Assembly: GCA_030267215.1 (NCBI GenBank)
Contig: JAJDJP010000022.1
Coordinates: 1-33,200 of the forward strand
From: Ruminococcaceae bacterium OttesenSCG-928-A16
GTDB taxonomy: Bacteria > Bacillota > Clostridia > Oscillospirales > Ruminococcaceae
Length of the DNA: 33,200 nucleotides
Direction: 5' to 3'
Part shown: positions 1-6,978 of the stretch, one piece after another
Layout: each line of letters opens with the position of its first letter
How positions within the stretch are numbered: position 1 is the first letter of the stretch
The notes under the pieces: generated by a model
Databases searched by the model: none
Told to the model about the DNA's origin: nothing
The model's input: only the letters and a program-made list of their open reading frames with translations
Position numbers and translations under genes: made by a program

Positions 1-31
1 CAACTGATAGTCTGTTTTTTATTTGACGTTA

Positions 32-119
32 GGTGCGACCATTGGTCGTACCCCTTGCACCTTGAAAAAGAAAGGCGCTATATCAACCGTGGTTCAACTA
101 TGCGACCAGTGGTCGCACC
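32..119. promoter_or_regulatory. Pair of near-identical palindromes (candidate operators)
   Basis: Positions 32-52 hold GGTGCGACCA-T-TGGTCGTACC. Positions 101-119 hold TGCGACCA-G-TGGTCGCACC. The shared 19-bp core differs at only two positions between copies, and each copy is an inverted repeat about a single central base, as expected for the site of a dimeric regulator. The copies lie 67 bp apart on either side of a weak promoter-like pair at 55-84. The regulator is not identifiable from this window. A hairpin or repeat-element role is also possible. Confidence 0.5.
55..84 (+). promoter_or_regulatory. Weak candidate promoter between the two palindromes
   Basis: TTGCAC at 55-60 and TATATC at 79-84 are separated by 18 bp. 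The -10 is a poor match. The call rests mainly on the placement between the paired palindromes and ahead of the terminator at 359-405. Confidence 0.25.
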
Positions 120-358
120 GCCATGGTTTGATGCCATTACAAAAGATAAAGAGTAACATTACCTTGTGTGGGGTAGCTGTAAGGCCACCACTAAGCGCTT
201 TATGCGCCAAGACAGCACAGGGGTTGATACTTCTGCCTGGCCCGCTTCACAGCATGGGGGGCAGCCCGCTCGAGAGTTAAGGGGGAGCGAACAAACAAAA
301 AAGCTATGCGCTGTTTTCAGCGGCTCTTTATCTGTAGTAGAATTACCTATAAATATCG

Positions 359-405
359 GCGGCCTTGTTGCCTTATGCTTTTATTGTAGCAAGGCCGCTT
401 TTTTT
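359..405 (+). terminator. Rho-independent terminator, plus strand
   Basis: A 9-bp stem, GCGGCCTTG (359-367) with CAAGGCCGC (390-398), encloses a 22-nt loop and is followed directly by a run of seven T. The T tract is only on the plus-strand side, so it ends a rightward transcript that starts in or before positions 1-358. Confidence 0.75.
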
Positions 406-413
406 ATTAAGGC

Positions 414-466
414 AAAAAGCATAGTACTGTGCCATCGCACAAAGGTGTTGACATAATACTATGCCT
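414..466 (-). terminator. Terminator of the tRNA-Pro transcript
   Basis: Just 3' of the tRNA on the minus strand, GCATAGTA and TACTATGC (plus coordinates 457-464 and 419-426) form a stem with an inner TGTGC/GCACA hairpin. It is followed by TTTTTGCC. It begins a few bases after the CCA end, as expected for a single-tRNA transcript. Confidence 0.7.
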
Positions 467-468
467 TT

Positions 469-544
469 TGGTCCGAGTGACAAGATTCGAACTTGCGGCC
501 TCTTGAACCCCATTCAAGCACGCTACCAACTGCGCCACACCCGG
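469..544 (-). tRNA. tRNA-Pro (anticodon GGG)
   Basis: The minus strand folds into a full cloverleaf. The acceptor CCGGGTG pairs with CACTCGG (one G-T pair), followed by A73 and an encoded CCA. The D stem is GCGC/GCGT. The anticodon stem CTTGA/TCAAG carries loop ATGGGGT, giving anticodon GGG. The T arm is GCAAG-TTCGAAT-CTTGT. C1-G72 with A73 is typical of bacterial proline tRNAs. GGG reads CCC/CCT codons. It has its own consensus promoter and terminator, so it is a monocistronic unit. Confidence 0.96.
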
Positions 545-568
545 ATATTGCCAACTTGCAGCCTTATT

Positions 569-597
569 ATTATAGGTTATGTTTTGGCAAATGTCAA
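569..597 (-). promoter_or_regulatory. Consensus sigma-A promoter of tRNA-Pro
   Basis: On the minus strand TTGACA (plus 592-597) is followed after exactly 17 bp by TATAAT (569-574), a perfect match to both hexamers. The tRNA starts 24 bp downstream of the -10. The -35 directly abuts the hairpin that follows folD. Confidence 0.92.
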
Positions 598-623
598 TGC
601 GGCAAAGCAATTTCTTTGCCGCA
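598..623 (-). terminator. Hairpin after folD, probable terminator
   Basis: A perfect 10-bp stem, TGCGGCAAAG/CTTTGCCGCA, has a 6-nt loop and lies 23 bp past the folD stop. On the minus strand the downstream bases are TTGACATTT, a weak T tract that is also the -35 of tRNA-Pro. A better T-rich tract lies on the plus-strand side, so the working direction is not certain. Confidence 0.5.
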
Positions 624-646
624 CTGGCATTTTTATTTTTTAGGGC

Positions 647-1507
647 CTATTTTTGCGCCTGCAACACCCATTGTGCCGCCTTAATGGTGTTGGCCATTAG
701 CATGGCACGTGTCATTAAACCAACGCCGCCGGGCACCGGGGTTATAGCCCCCGCAACCTGGCTTACCGGCTCAAAGTCCACATCGCCACAAAGTTTGCCG
801 TCGGCATTTTTGTTCATGCCAACATCTATAACCACAGCACCGGGTTTTACCATGTTGGCTGTAATTAGTTTTTCTTGCCCGGCTGCGGCAATTAGCACAT
901 CGGCGGCAGCACACTTGGCTGCCAGGTTTTGGGTTTTGCTATGGCAAACGGTTACCGTGGCACTTTGCGCTACCAGCAGCATGGCCATGGGCTTGCCCAC
1001 AATGTTGCTGCGCCCCACTACCACGGCATCTTTGCCGGCCAGTTGCACCCCGGCCGCCTGTATCATATACAGGGCGCCTGCGGGGGTACAGGGCACAAAG
1101 CAATCTTCGCCAATTTGCAAACGGCCAATGTTTACCGGGGTAAAACCGTCCACATCCTTTTTAGGGTCAATGGCTTCAATCACCTTTTTTTCTTCAATAT
1201 GCCCTGGCAGGGGCAGCTGCACCAAAATACCATGCACAGTGGGGTCTGCATTCATGGCGACAATGCGTGCCAAAAGGTCGGCCTCGGTGGTGGTTTCGGG
1301 TAAGGTTTCCACAATGCTATCTATTCCGCACTCGGCACAATCCTTTGCTTTGCCGCGCACATACACTGCCGAAGCCGGGTTTTCGCCCACCAAAAACACT
1401 ACCAGCTTTGGGGATATCCCTTGTTCTTTTAACGCAGCTGCATCGCGCGCTGCCACTGCTTTTACCTCTGCCGCTAACACTTTACCGTCGATTATAGTTG
1501 CCGCCAT
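647..1507 (-). CDS. folD: Bifunctional methylenetetrahydrofolate dehydrogenase / methenyltetrahydrofolate cyclohydrolase
   Basis: FolD interconverts 5,10-methylene-, 5,10-methenyl- and 10-formyl-tetrahydrofolate in the cytoplasm, supplying one-carbon units for purines and formyl-Met. The 286-residue length is normal for the family. Visible signatures are the catalytic Tyr49 and Lys53 (YVRGK), VQLPLPG at 96-102, DVDGF at 118-122 with the active-site Asp120, PCTPAG at 139-144, the nucleotide-binding GRSNIVGKP at 165-173, and PVPGGVG at 257-263. An AAAGGGG ribosome-binding site lies 6 bp before the ATG. It follows lgt by 93 bp on the same strand and may be its operon partner. Nothing is missing from the active site. 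Confidence 0.97.
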   Translation of the reverse strand: MAATIIDGKVLAAEVKAVAARDAAALKEQGISPKLVVFLVGENPASAVYVRGKAKDCAECGIDSIVETLPETTTEADLLARIVAMNADPTVHGILVQLPLPGHIEEKKVIEAIDPKKDVDGFTPVNIGRLQIGEDCFVPCTPAGALYMIQAAGVQLAGKDAVVVGRSNIVGKPMAMLLVAQSATVTVCHSKTQNLAAKCAAADVLIAAAGQEKLITANMVKPGAVVIDVGMNKNADGKLCGDVDFEPVSQVAGAITPVPGGVGLMTRAMLMANTIKAAQWVLQAQK

Positions 1508-1600
1508 TGTTTACCCCTTTCGTTTTACACCACTGTTCACTACTGGTTTTTATTCGGCCTTTTTCCCTATTTCTCAACAAGAAAAACGCCTTGCTTTGGT

Positions 1601-2719
1601 TTACTCTTTTGTGGCATAGCCTTTTTCTTCGGCAGGTTTTTCCTTCGTATCTTCAGCAGGTTTTTCTTCAGCTCCTGCCTTATTCTGTTTGGTATTTTCA
1701 TCTGCTTTGTCCACTACAGGTTCTTCACTTGGCTCGTTTTCTTGCTGTTTTACAAGCTTTGCCATTTCCAGCCTTTGCTCGCGAGTGGGTTGTTTATCGT
1801 TTGCAGGCCAGCTAATTTTTACCGTTTCGCCGCTTTCTAGCTTTACATTGGCGGTGTGTGGCGGCACCACCGGCACCACAAGGGCCTTGCCGCGCGTTTT
1901 AACCTTGGCAAACACCCATATCATTAGCGCCACCAGCACCGACGAAATTGCCACCACCTGGCTTACCCGCAGGCCAAGGCCTTTAATCATCAGGCTGTCG
2001 GTACGCAGGCCTTCTATAGAAAAACGGCCAAGCCCGTACCACATTACATAAAACAAAAAGATTTCGCCATTGAATTTGCGACGGTTTTTATACAAAAACA
2101 GTAGCAAAAAACCAAGGGCGCACCAAAGGCTTTCGTACAAAAAGGTGGGGTGTACCGGCAGGTTAGGGTCTACCACCACCCCCTGTGCGGCAAGGGTTGC
2201 TTGCTCGGCCAGCAAATAGTTATAGGTACCGTTGCTAAACATGCCCCAGGGCAGGCTTGTGTTGCTGCCAAAGGCCTCTTGGTTAAAAAAGTTGCCCCAG
2301 CGGCCAAGGCCCTGCCCAATTAAAAAACCCATGCCGGCTAAATCGAACAACGGCAACACCGGCACCTTGCGCACTTTACAGCCAATGGCCGCACCCAAAA
2401 AGCCGCCAATAATGCCACCGTAAATGGCAATGCCACCTTCGCGGAACTTAAAGAAATTGGCAAGGGGCATATCGCTAAATATGATATAGTACAGCCGCCC
2501 GCACGCCAGCGCTGCTAGTAGGCCAATAAACACCACATCCACCAGGCGGTCGGCATCTATGCCAAAGCGTTTGCACTGGCTAAAGGCAAACAACACTGCA
2601 AGCAGCATGCCAACGCCAATAAAAACGCCGTACCAGTAAATGTCTACGCCAAACACCGTAAACGCAACACGGTTAAGCTCCAGCGTAAGGCCAAGCCCCG
2701 GAAATTCCACATTGTACAT
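1601..2719 (-). CDS. lgt: Prolipoprotein diacylglyceryl transferase with a charged C-terminal tail
   Basis: Lgt moves diacylglycerol from phosphatidylglycerol to the lipobox cysteine of prelipoproteins in the cytoplasmic membrane. The signature GRWGNFFNQEAFG spans 139-151, HPTFLYES 190-197, and the conserved-Arg region GRFSIEGLRTDSL 231-243; about seven membrane segments occupy residues 18-272. I chose the ATG at 2719 because GAGG lies 9 bp upstream and the protein then begins like other Lgt proteins; the open frame extends 43 codons further without support. The protein is 372 residues, about 80-100 longer than usual. The excess is a hydrophilic tail (about 273-372) rich in Glu, Lys and Pro with repeated EEKPAE-like units, of unknown role. 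Downstream neighbour is folD; upstream are the M16 peptidases. Confidence 0.95.
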   Translation of the reverse strand: MYNVEFPGLGLTLELNRVAFTVFGVDIYWYGVFIGVGMLLAVLFAFSQCKRFGIDADRLVDVVFIGLLAALACGRLYYIIFSDMPLANFFKFREGGIAIYGGIIGGFLGAAIGCKVRKVPVLPLFDLAGMGFLIGQGLGRWGNFFNQEAFGSNTSLPWGMFSNGTYNYLLAEQATLAAQGVVVDPNLPVHPTFLYESLWCALGFLLLFLYKNRRKFNGEIFLFYVMWYGLGRFSIEGLRTDSLMIKGLGLRVSQVVAISSVLVALMIWVFAKVKTRGKALVVPVVPPHTANVKLESGETVKISWPANDKQPTREQRLEMAKLVKQQENEPSEEPVVDKADENTKQNKAGAEEKPAEDTKEKPAEEKGYATKE

Positions 2720-2801
2720 ACCATCGTTCCTCACTTTATTTAGAGTATGATTTTTTATAACGGCCAACAAACTGTACCAAAAAACATTGTTGCTTTTGTG
2801 T

Positions 2802-2827
2802 AAACCAGCCCTTACGCCAGCTGGTTT
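2802..2827 (-). terminator. Hairpin overlapping the ymfH stop codon
   Basis: AAACCAGC (2802-2809) pairs with GCTGGTTT (2820-2827) across a 10-nt loop. It overlaps the ymfH TAA at 2826-2828 and is followed on the minus strand by a short mixed T/A stretch, not a clean T tract. It is a weak or attenuating terminator at best, so lgt may be partly cotranscribed with ymfFH. Confidence 0.35.
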
Positions 2828-4109
2828 ATTCGTTTGCCGGGCGCACAATTACACTGCTGCATTTTTGTGGGTTTAGCATTGTTGCAAGCCCATTTTGCAC
2901 ATCTTCCAGCGTGATATTGGCAACCGCCTCTAGCTCCCCAGCGGGGGTGCGGCCCCTAAAGTAGCTTACCGAAAGTAAAGAAGCCACCCGCTCTACATTC
3001 TCAAGGTCCGAAATGGCGGCGCCGTACATCATCTTTTTGCAGGTTTCAAACTGGGCGGCGTCAATCCCCTCGGTGCGTTGGCGTTCAATCTCTTTCAAAA
3101 TTTCTTGCTGCACCAGCTCGGGCTGTTCGCTCTCGCCGCTAAACATCATGTACAGGCAGCCCTGGTGCTGGCCATAATCGGCCCCAAAGCCGGGTTGCAC
3201 AAGGCCTTCGTCGTACAAGCGGCGGTACAAGGGGCTGGTTTCTCCACACAAAAGTTCGGTTAATAAATCGCACACAACCTCGGTTTTGGTGGTATCTGCG
3301 CCAGCGGGCAGCGGTGTTTCTTTAAAGCCCATTGCAAAAATAGGCATCGACACCGGCATGGTAAATTCCTGCTGTTTTTTTGCCACTTCTTCCGGCTCTT
3401 TGGGGAAGTTCCGAATGGTTTCGGCCGGTTTTTCTTTGGGCAGGCCGGCACGTTCCACCGCGGCTTCTAGCTGTTGCATGGTAATATTGCCCGCCGCACA
3501 CAGTGCCATGTTGCTGGGGTTATAAAAAGCATCGCAACAGGCATACAGCATTTCGGGGGTAATTTCGGCAATGCTTTCTACCGTGCCCACAATTTCATCG
3601 CGCACGGGGTGGTTTTTATACAGGCCAGCCAGCATGGCAAACACCGCACGGGTGTCGGCATTGTCTTCATACATCTTAATTTCTTGCCCAATAATGCCTT
3701 GCTCTTTGGCAATGGTTTGGGCCGTAAAGTGCGGGTGGCCTACAAACGAAAGCAAAATATCCAGGTTGCGGTCAATTTCGTTTGTGGCGGTAAAAATATA
3801 GCTGGTACGGTCGAACCCGGTATAGGCGTTAGGTGAAGCGCCGGTTTCGGCATACAGCGAAAAAGCATCGGTTCCATCTTCACTTTCAAACATTTTATGC
3901 TCTAAAAAATGGGCTATGCCGGCGGGCAGTTCCACGGTTTTTCCGTTTTGGGTAAACCCCCGGTTAACCGAGCCAAAATTGGTGGCATAAATGGCGTGCA
4001 CCGCCTGAAACCCCGGCATGGGTAATACCCGCAACGCCAAGCCGTTTGGCAAAATCTTTTCTTCAAACCGCAGGGCATCGGCGGTTGCTTTTGGCAAATT
4101 CTGGCTCAT
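2826..4109 (-). CDS. ymfH: M16 zinc peptidase, catalytic-type subunit (YmfH/YfmH family)
   Basis: This 427-residue protein belongs to the insulinase/processing-peptidase family. The inverted zinc motif HFLEH is at residues 67-71 (His67, Glu70, His71) and the third ligand Glu143 sits in GIIGQEIKMYED, so the metal site is complete. Family members from Firmicutes are annotated as YmfH or as EF-P aminopentanol-modification-associated proteins; the substrate here is unknown. Its ATG overlaps the stop of the upstream partner as ATGA, with a GGAGG ribosome-binding site, indicating translational coupling. By analogy with mitochondrial processing peptidase the two products probably form a heterodimer in which this one cuts. 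Confidence 0.9.
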   Translation of the reverse strand: MSQNLPKATADALRFEEKILPNGLALRVLPMPGFQAVHAIYATNFGSVNRGFTQNGKTVELPAGIAHFLEHKMFESEDGTDAFSLYAETGASPNAYTGFDRTSYIFTATNEIDRNLDILLSFVGHPHFTAQTIAKEQGIIGQEIKMYEDNADTRAVFAMLAGLYKNHPVRDEIVGTVESIAEITPEMLYACCDAFYNPSNMALCAAGNITMQQLEAAVERAGLPKEKPAETIRNFPKEPEEVAKKQQEFTMPVSMPIFAMGFKETPLPAGADTTKTEVVCDLLTELLCGETSPLYRRLYDEGLVQPGFGADYGQHQGCLYMMFSGESEQPELVQQEILKEIERQRTEGIDAAQFETCKKMMYGAAISDLENVERVASLLSVSYFRGRTPAGELEAVANITLEDVQNGLATMLNPQKCSSVIVRPANE

Positions 4110-5374
4110 TTCGCTTCCTCCTTGCCGGTAATTGCGTACTGCACCGCAGGGGTAAAGCTTGCCATAGCAGTGCGTATCTCTTCGCGGGTAACGTTTTGCA
4201 GCAGGGCCAAAAAGTCCTCAATGCTCAAATCGGTGCCACGCAGGCGTTCGTTAAACGCCCAGTTTTCAAGGGCGTCGGGGTTATCGGTTACGCCGGTAAA
4301 GGCATTGGTAAGGGCGTCGGTTGCGTTTTGCAGTTCCTGCTCGCTCACCAGCTGGGTTTGCATTTGGGTTAGCTCGTGCAAAACAGCCTTTGCGGCACGC
4401 TCCCGGCTGGCGTGGTCCACGCCAGAATCGATGGTAAGCACACCGCTTTGCCCCGCATAGGAGGCCGCGCAGTAATAGCATAGGCTTTGTTTTTCGCGCA
4501 CATTTACAAACAGGCGGCTGGTAGGCAGGCCGCCAAAAATGGCGGTTGCTACCCGCATAATGGCCATTTGGCGCGGGGTTGCCACGCTGCCACTGGTGCA
4601 CATAATGCACAATTTGCCCTGCACAGTGTCCATCGGTTTTTCAAAATATTCAAAGTTGGCCGGCGGTTGTATGGCTACCGGTTTTGCCTGCTGGGCTGGG
4701 CTGCGTTTTATGGCCACCATAGCATTTTGCAGTATCTGGGCAGCTTTTTCGGCATTGGCCCCCACTACAAATGCCTCTATTTGTGCTGTGGCCAGCAGTG
4801 CATGGTAAGTGGCAAACAGGCTTTGGGCGGTAATGGCTTCAATATCCTCTAAATAGCCCGAAGACTCGATGCCCATGGGAGAATTTTTAAACAGGCTGCG
4901 GCGGGCTTGGTGCAGGCAGTACATGCGTTTGTCGTTCATTTCACTGCGCAGATAATCGGCCTGTTTTTCTTTTTCTATTTCTACTTCGGCGGCATTAAAC
5001 ACGCCATTTTGCAGTTTTGGGGCAAACAGCAACTGGCAGGCAAGGGTTAAATATTCACTTTCCAAATCTTCGCCTTGCAGGGCGTAAGCATTTTTGAGGC
5101 CCGAAATACCAATGGTAAGCACACGGTTTGCCCCGGCGGTATAGCTTTCACTGGCAATTTCGGCACCGTACAAATCAAACAGGCGGCGCGAAAGCCGAAG
5201 AGGATCGGGAATGGCGGCGCAGGATCGATCGAGCAAATGCGGCAGCAGGGCTAGCTCGGTAGCGTTTTCGCGGCTGCCCGGCACCACAAGGTGGATGGAT
5301 ATTTTGCAACGCTTAAATTTTTGCCCGGCAATTTGGTTTACAAATACACCCGGTGCTATTTCGGTTCGGTTCAT
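4106..5374 (-). CDS. ymfF: M16 peptidase-like protein, non-catalytic partner (YmfF/YfmF family)
   Basis: This 422-residue protein has the M16 fold but the zinc motif is degenerate: at the HxxEH position it reads HLLDR (46-50), losing the catalytic Glu and the second His. This fits a structural subunit that pairs with the intact YmfH product downstream. The ATG at 5374 has AGGA 9 bp before it; the open frame extends 17 codons further without ribosome-binding support. The gene overlaps ymfH by 4 bp. Nothing in the sequence tells the substrate; in Bacillus relatives the pair is linked by annotation to EF-P modification, but no EF-P gene is in this window. Confidence 0.88.
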   Translation of the reverse strand: MNRTEIAPGVFVNQIAGQKFKRCKISIHLVVPGSRENATELALLPHLLDRSCAAIPDPLRLSRRLFDLYGAEIASESYTAGANRVLTIGISGLKNAYALQGEDLESEYLTLACQLLFAPKLQNGVFNAAEVEIEKEKQADYLRSEMNDKRMYCLHQARRSLFKNSPMGIESSGYLEDIEAITAQSLFATYHALLATAQIEAFVVGANAEKAAQILQNAMVAIKRSPAQQAKPVAIQPPANFEYFEKPMDTVQGKLCIMCTSGSVATPRQMAIMRVATAIFGGLPTSRLFVNVREKQSLCYYCAASYAGQSGVLTIDSGVDHASRERAAKAVLHELTQMQTQLVSEQELQNATDALTNAFTGVTDNPDALENWAFNERLRGTDLSIEDFLALLQNVTREEIRTAMASFTPAVQYAITGKEEAK

Positions 5375-5469
5375 GGTTAGGTTTCCTTTTATTAATATAG
5401 TTTTGCAAAGCCTTTTTAAACACAATAGAGGTGCGTTTGGAAATATTGCCGCAATTTAAAAATTCCGCA

Positions 5470-5556
5470 CTTATTCCCCTCTGTGGTGGGGAATAAGTTT
5501 CACTTTTAGCGGGTAGACGCATACAAACACACATTTCCCCCGCTTGGCGGGGGAAA
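5470..5556. terminator. Two consecutive strong hairpins between the vanY-like gene and ymfF
   Basis: Hairpin one is CTTATTCCCC (5470-5479) with GGGGAATAAG (5488-5497), 10 bp around an 8-nt loop. Hairpin two is TTTCCCCCGC (5534-5543) with GCGGGGGAAA (5547-5556), 10 bp around TTG. Both have related C-run/G-run arms. On the minus strand they follow the vanY-like stop; T-rich bases occur after hairpin one on either strand (TTTCACTTTT on plus, ATTTTTAAA on minus). Termination of the vanY-like transcript is the likely role. Confidence 0.6.
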
Positions 5557-5588
5557 TAAGGGTTGGCATTTAAGGTACACAGCAAACT

Positions 5589-6521
5589 TTACGCCGCAGA
5601 AGCTGCGCTATTGCTGCCGGCATTACTTGCAGCGGGCGGCGGGGTAGCCGTGGCCGCACCGGGGGTTTTGCCTACATATTCTTCCAGGCAAAGGTTTTTA
5701 GCCCTCATCTCTTTGGCCTCTTCTACACCTACAAACCTAAAGTGATAGGGCTGATACGCCACACCGGTCAACTCGGTTTTATCGGCCTGGTAGCGCATAA
5801 TAAAGCCGTAATTGGCACCATTTTCGCGCAGCCATTGGTATTCTGCCGTTTGGTCGAACCCAGTAGCGGCGGTGGTTACCACATTGGTAACAAAATCTAC
5901 CGCCAGCGCTGTTTGGTGCTCGTTGGTGCCGGGGGGCACTTCCATGGCGGCAGCGGCGGCCAGTGCTTGTTCTTCGGCCATGCCCTGCTTGCGGTAGTTG
6001 CCCAGGTAATAATTGTACTGCTTTTCGGAGTATGCATAGCTGCGGTACCCCGAAATAATTTTTAAACTGCCGCCAGTGGCCGCATTACAATCGGTAATCA
6101 TCTGCTGTAATGTGTCGGCCACACGGGTATCGATATAATACCCCACACCACCATAGGCAAGGGTGGTAAGCTCTGGCACGGCAAGGCTTGCATCGGCCGG
6201 GTGCGCAGGGCTAATTATTTGCAGGTTCCACGCATCGGGGTTTTGGGCTATGGCACCGCCCGCTGTGGGCACGCTGCTTGCCATAGAGGTGGAAACGCTG
6301 GAGCCTACGCTGCTAGCGGGGGTTTTGCTTTTAAACAGGCCCCTAAAAATCATAACAATGCAAACAACCAGCAAAACGGCCGCTAGCACAAATACCACCA
6401 GCATTAACAGCCGGCGCATACGCAACTTTTGGCGCTTTTTCGCTTTTTCTTCTTGGTAACGGCGATACTCATCTCCCGAAATATCGGGCCTGTTTTGTGG
6501 ACGATTAGACCCCACAGGCAT
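5589..6521 (-). CDS. Membrane-anchored VanY-like (peptidase M15B) protein with altered catalytic residue
   Basis: The protein is 310 residues: a basic cytoplasmic segment (1-36), one membrane helix (about 37-59), a Ser/Thr/Ala linker, an M15B domain (about 95-285) and an Ala/Pro/Ser-rich end. The domain resembles D-Ala-D-Ala carboxypeptidases that trim peptidoglycan stems outside the membrane. Zinc ligands His202, Asp209 and His260 are present, within SGYRSY (157-162), NEHQTALAVD (200-209) and YQPYHFRFVG (256-265). The usual ExWH catalytic Glu is Gln257 here, codon CAG at 5751-5753, so activity is uncertain. ATG 6521 is preferred because AGGTG lies 7-8 bp before it; a further in-frame ATG at 6605 lies almost at the predicted transcription start. 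It has its own promoter. Confidence 0.85.
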   Translation of the reverse strand: MPVGSNRPQNRPDISGDEYRRYQEEKAKKRQKLRMRRLLMLVVFVLAAVLLVVCIVMIFRGLFKSKTPASSVGSSVSTSMASSVPTAGGAIAQNPDAWNLQIISPAHPADASLAVPELTTLAYGGVGYYIDTRVADTLQQMITDCNAATGGSLKIISGYRSYAYSEKQYNYYLGNYRKQGMAEEQALAAAAAMEVPPGTNEHQTALAVDFVTNVVTTAATGFDQTAEYQWLRENGANYGFIMRYQADKTELTGVAYQPYHFRFVGVEEAKEMRAKNLCLEEYVGKTPGAATATPPPAASNAGSNSAASAA

Positions 6522-6622
6522 GGCGCTCACCTCATACTTTTTAAAATAGTTGGCACAAACCACCGGTGCCTTTACACCTATATTATTTTGCGCAAAACTG
6601 CGCATAAATACCGCTTTGTTTT

Positions 6623-6651
6623 ATTATACCGCCGAAACCCCACCGTTACAA
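6623..6651 (-). promoter_or_regulatory. Promoter of the vanY-like gene
   Basis: On the minus strand TTGTAA (6646-6651) precedes TATAAT (6623-6628) with a 17-bp spacer. The predicted start near 6616 gives a leader of about 95 nt to the ATG at 6521. Confidence 0.75.
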
Positions 6652-6742
6652 GTATTGTGGGCGTTTTTATACAATATATTGTTACAAAAACTTATTATTT
6701 GGTTTTTTATACAAGGTGTTGTTGTAAAAGGAGCTACCCCAA

Positions 6743-6909
6743 GCAGGCAACACCGCTATAAAACCAGCCCAACTTTTAATTGGCTGGTTTTGCCTGCTGG
6801 CGCCTGTATAGGCGCCACTAAGTAACTATAAACGACGAACGGTTAAACACCCACACTTTTGGGTGAGTATGCGAACTTTTTCGCGCCTTTAAAACCGGCT
6901 GGTTTTGAA
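6743..6909. other. Hairpin-dense intergenic stretch
   Basis: No gene is visible. Successive inverted repeats are AAAACCAGCC/GGCTGGTTTT (6760-6769 with 6782-6791), enclosed by GCAGGC/GCCTGC (6743-6748 with 6792-6797); GGCGCC-TGTATA-GGCGCC (6799-6816); CACCC/GGGTG around 6850-6867; and AAACC/GGTTT near 6890-6905. None has a clear T tract. They lie between the lysC terminator and the vanY-like promoter. They could be backup terminators, protein sites or a degenerate repeat element. Confidence 0.5.
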
Positions 6910-6921
6910 GTTTACCGCACA

Positions 6922-6965
6922 TAAAACAAAACGGCGCAGGCAACCCAAAAGTTACATACGCCGTT
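6922..6965 (-). terminator. Terminator of the lysC transcript
   Basis: On the minus strand AACGGCG (6959-6965) pairs with CGCCGTT (6930-6936) and is followed by TTGTTTT. It starts 14 bp after the lysC stop and has a 22-nt loop. Confidence 0.75.
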
Positions 6966-6978
6966 CGGTTATTTTTTA

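Larger units (their letters stand above)
1..358. other. Left-edge stretch without a convincing protein gene
   Basis: Short open frames exist on the plus strand here, but none has a Shine-Dalgarno sequence, a recognisable product or codon use like the neighbours, and one runs through the terminator at 359-405. The stretch holds two matching palindromes, a weak promoter-like pair and several short hairpins, for example GCGC-TTTAT-GCGC near 197-209. Together with the downstream terminator this could be a small non-coding transcript or the 3' untranslated region of a gene that lies left of the window. I could not match it to tmRNA, SRP RNA, RNase P RNA or 6S RNA. Confidence 0.4.

Noticed and set aside
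166-456. 96-codon plus-strand open frame near the left edge
   Set aside because: It starts at GTG without a ribosome-binding site and runs straight through a strong terminator.
448-476. TTGACA on the plus strand as a possible promoter
   Set aside because: No -10-like hexamer follows at 16-18 bp; the site lies inside the tRNA terminator region.
579-1619. 346-codon plus-strand open frame over folD
   Set aside because: It lies antisense to an intact folD with all motifs, and its composition is a shadow of those codons.
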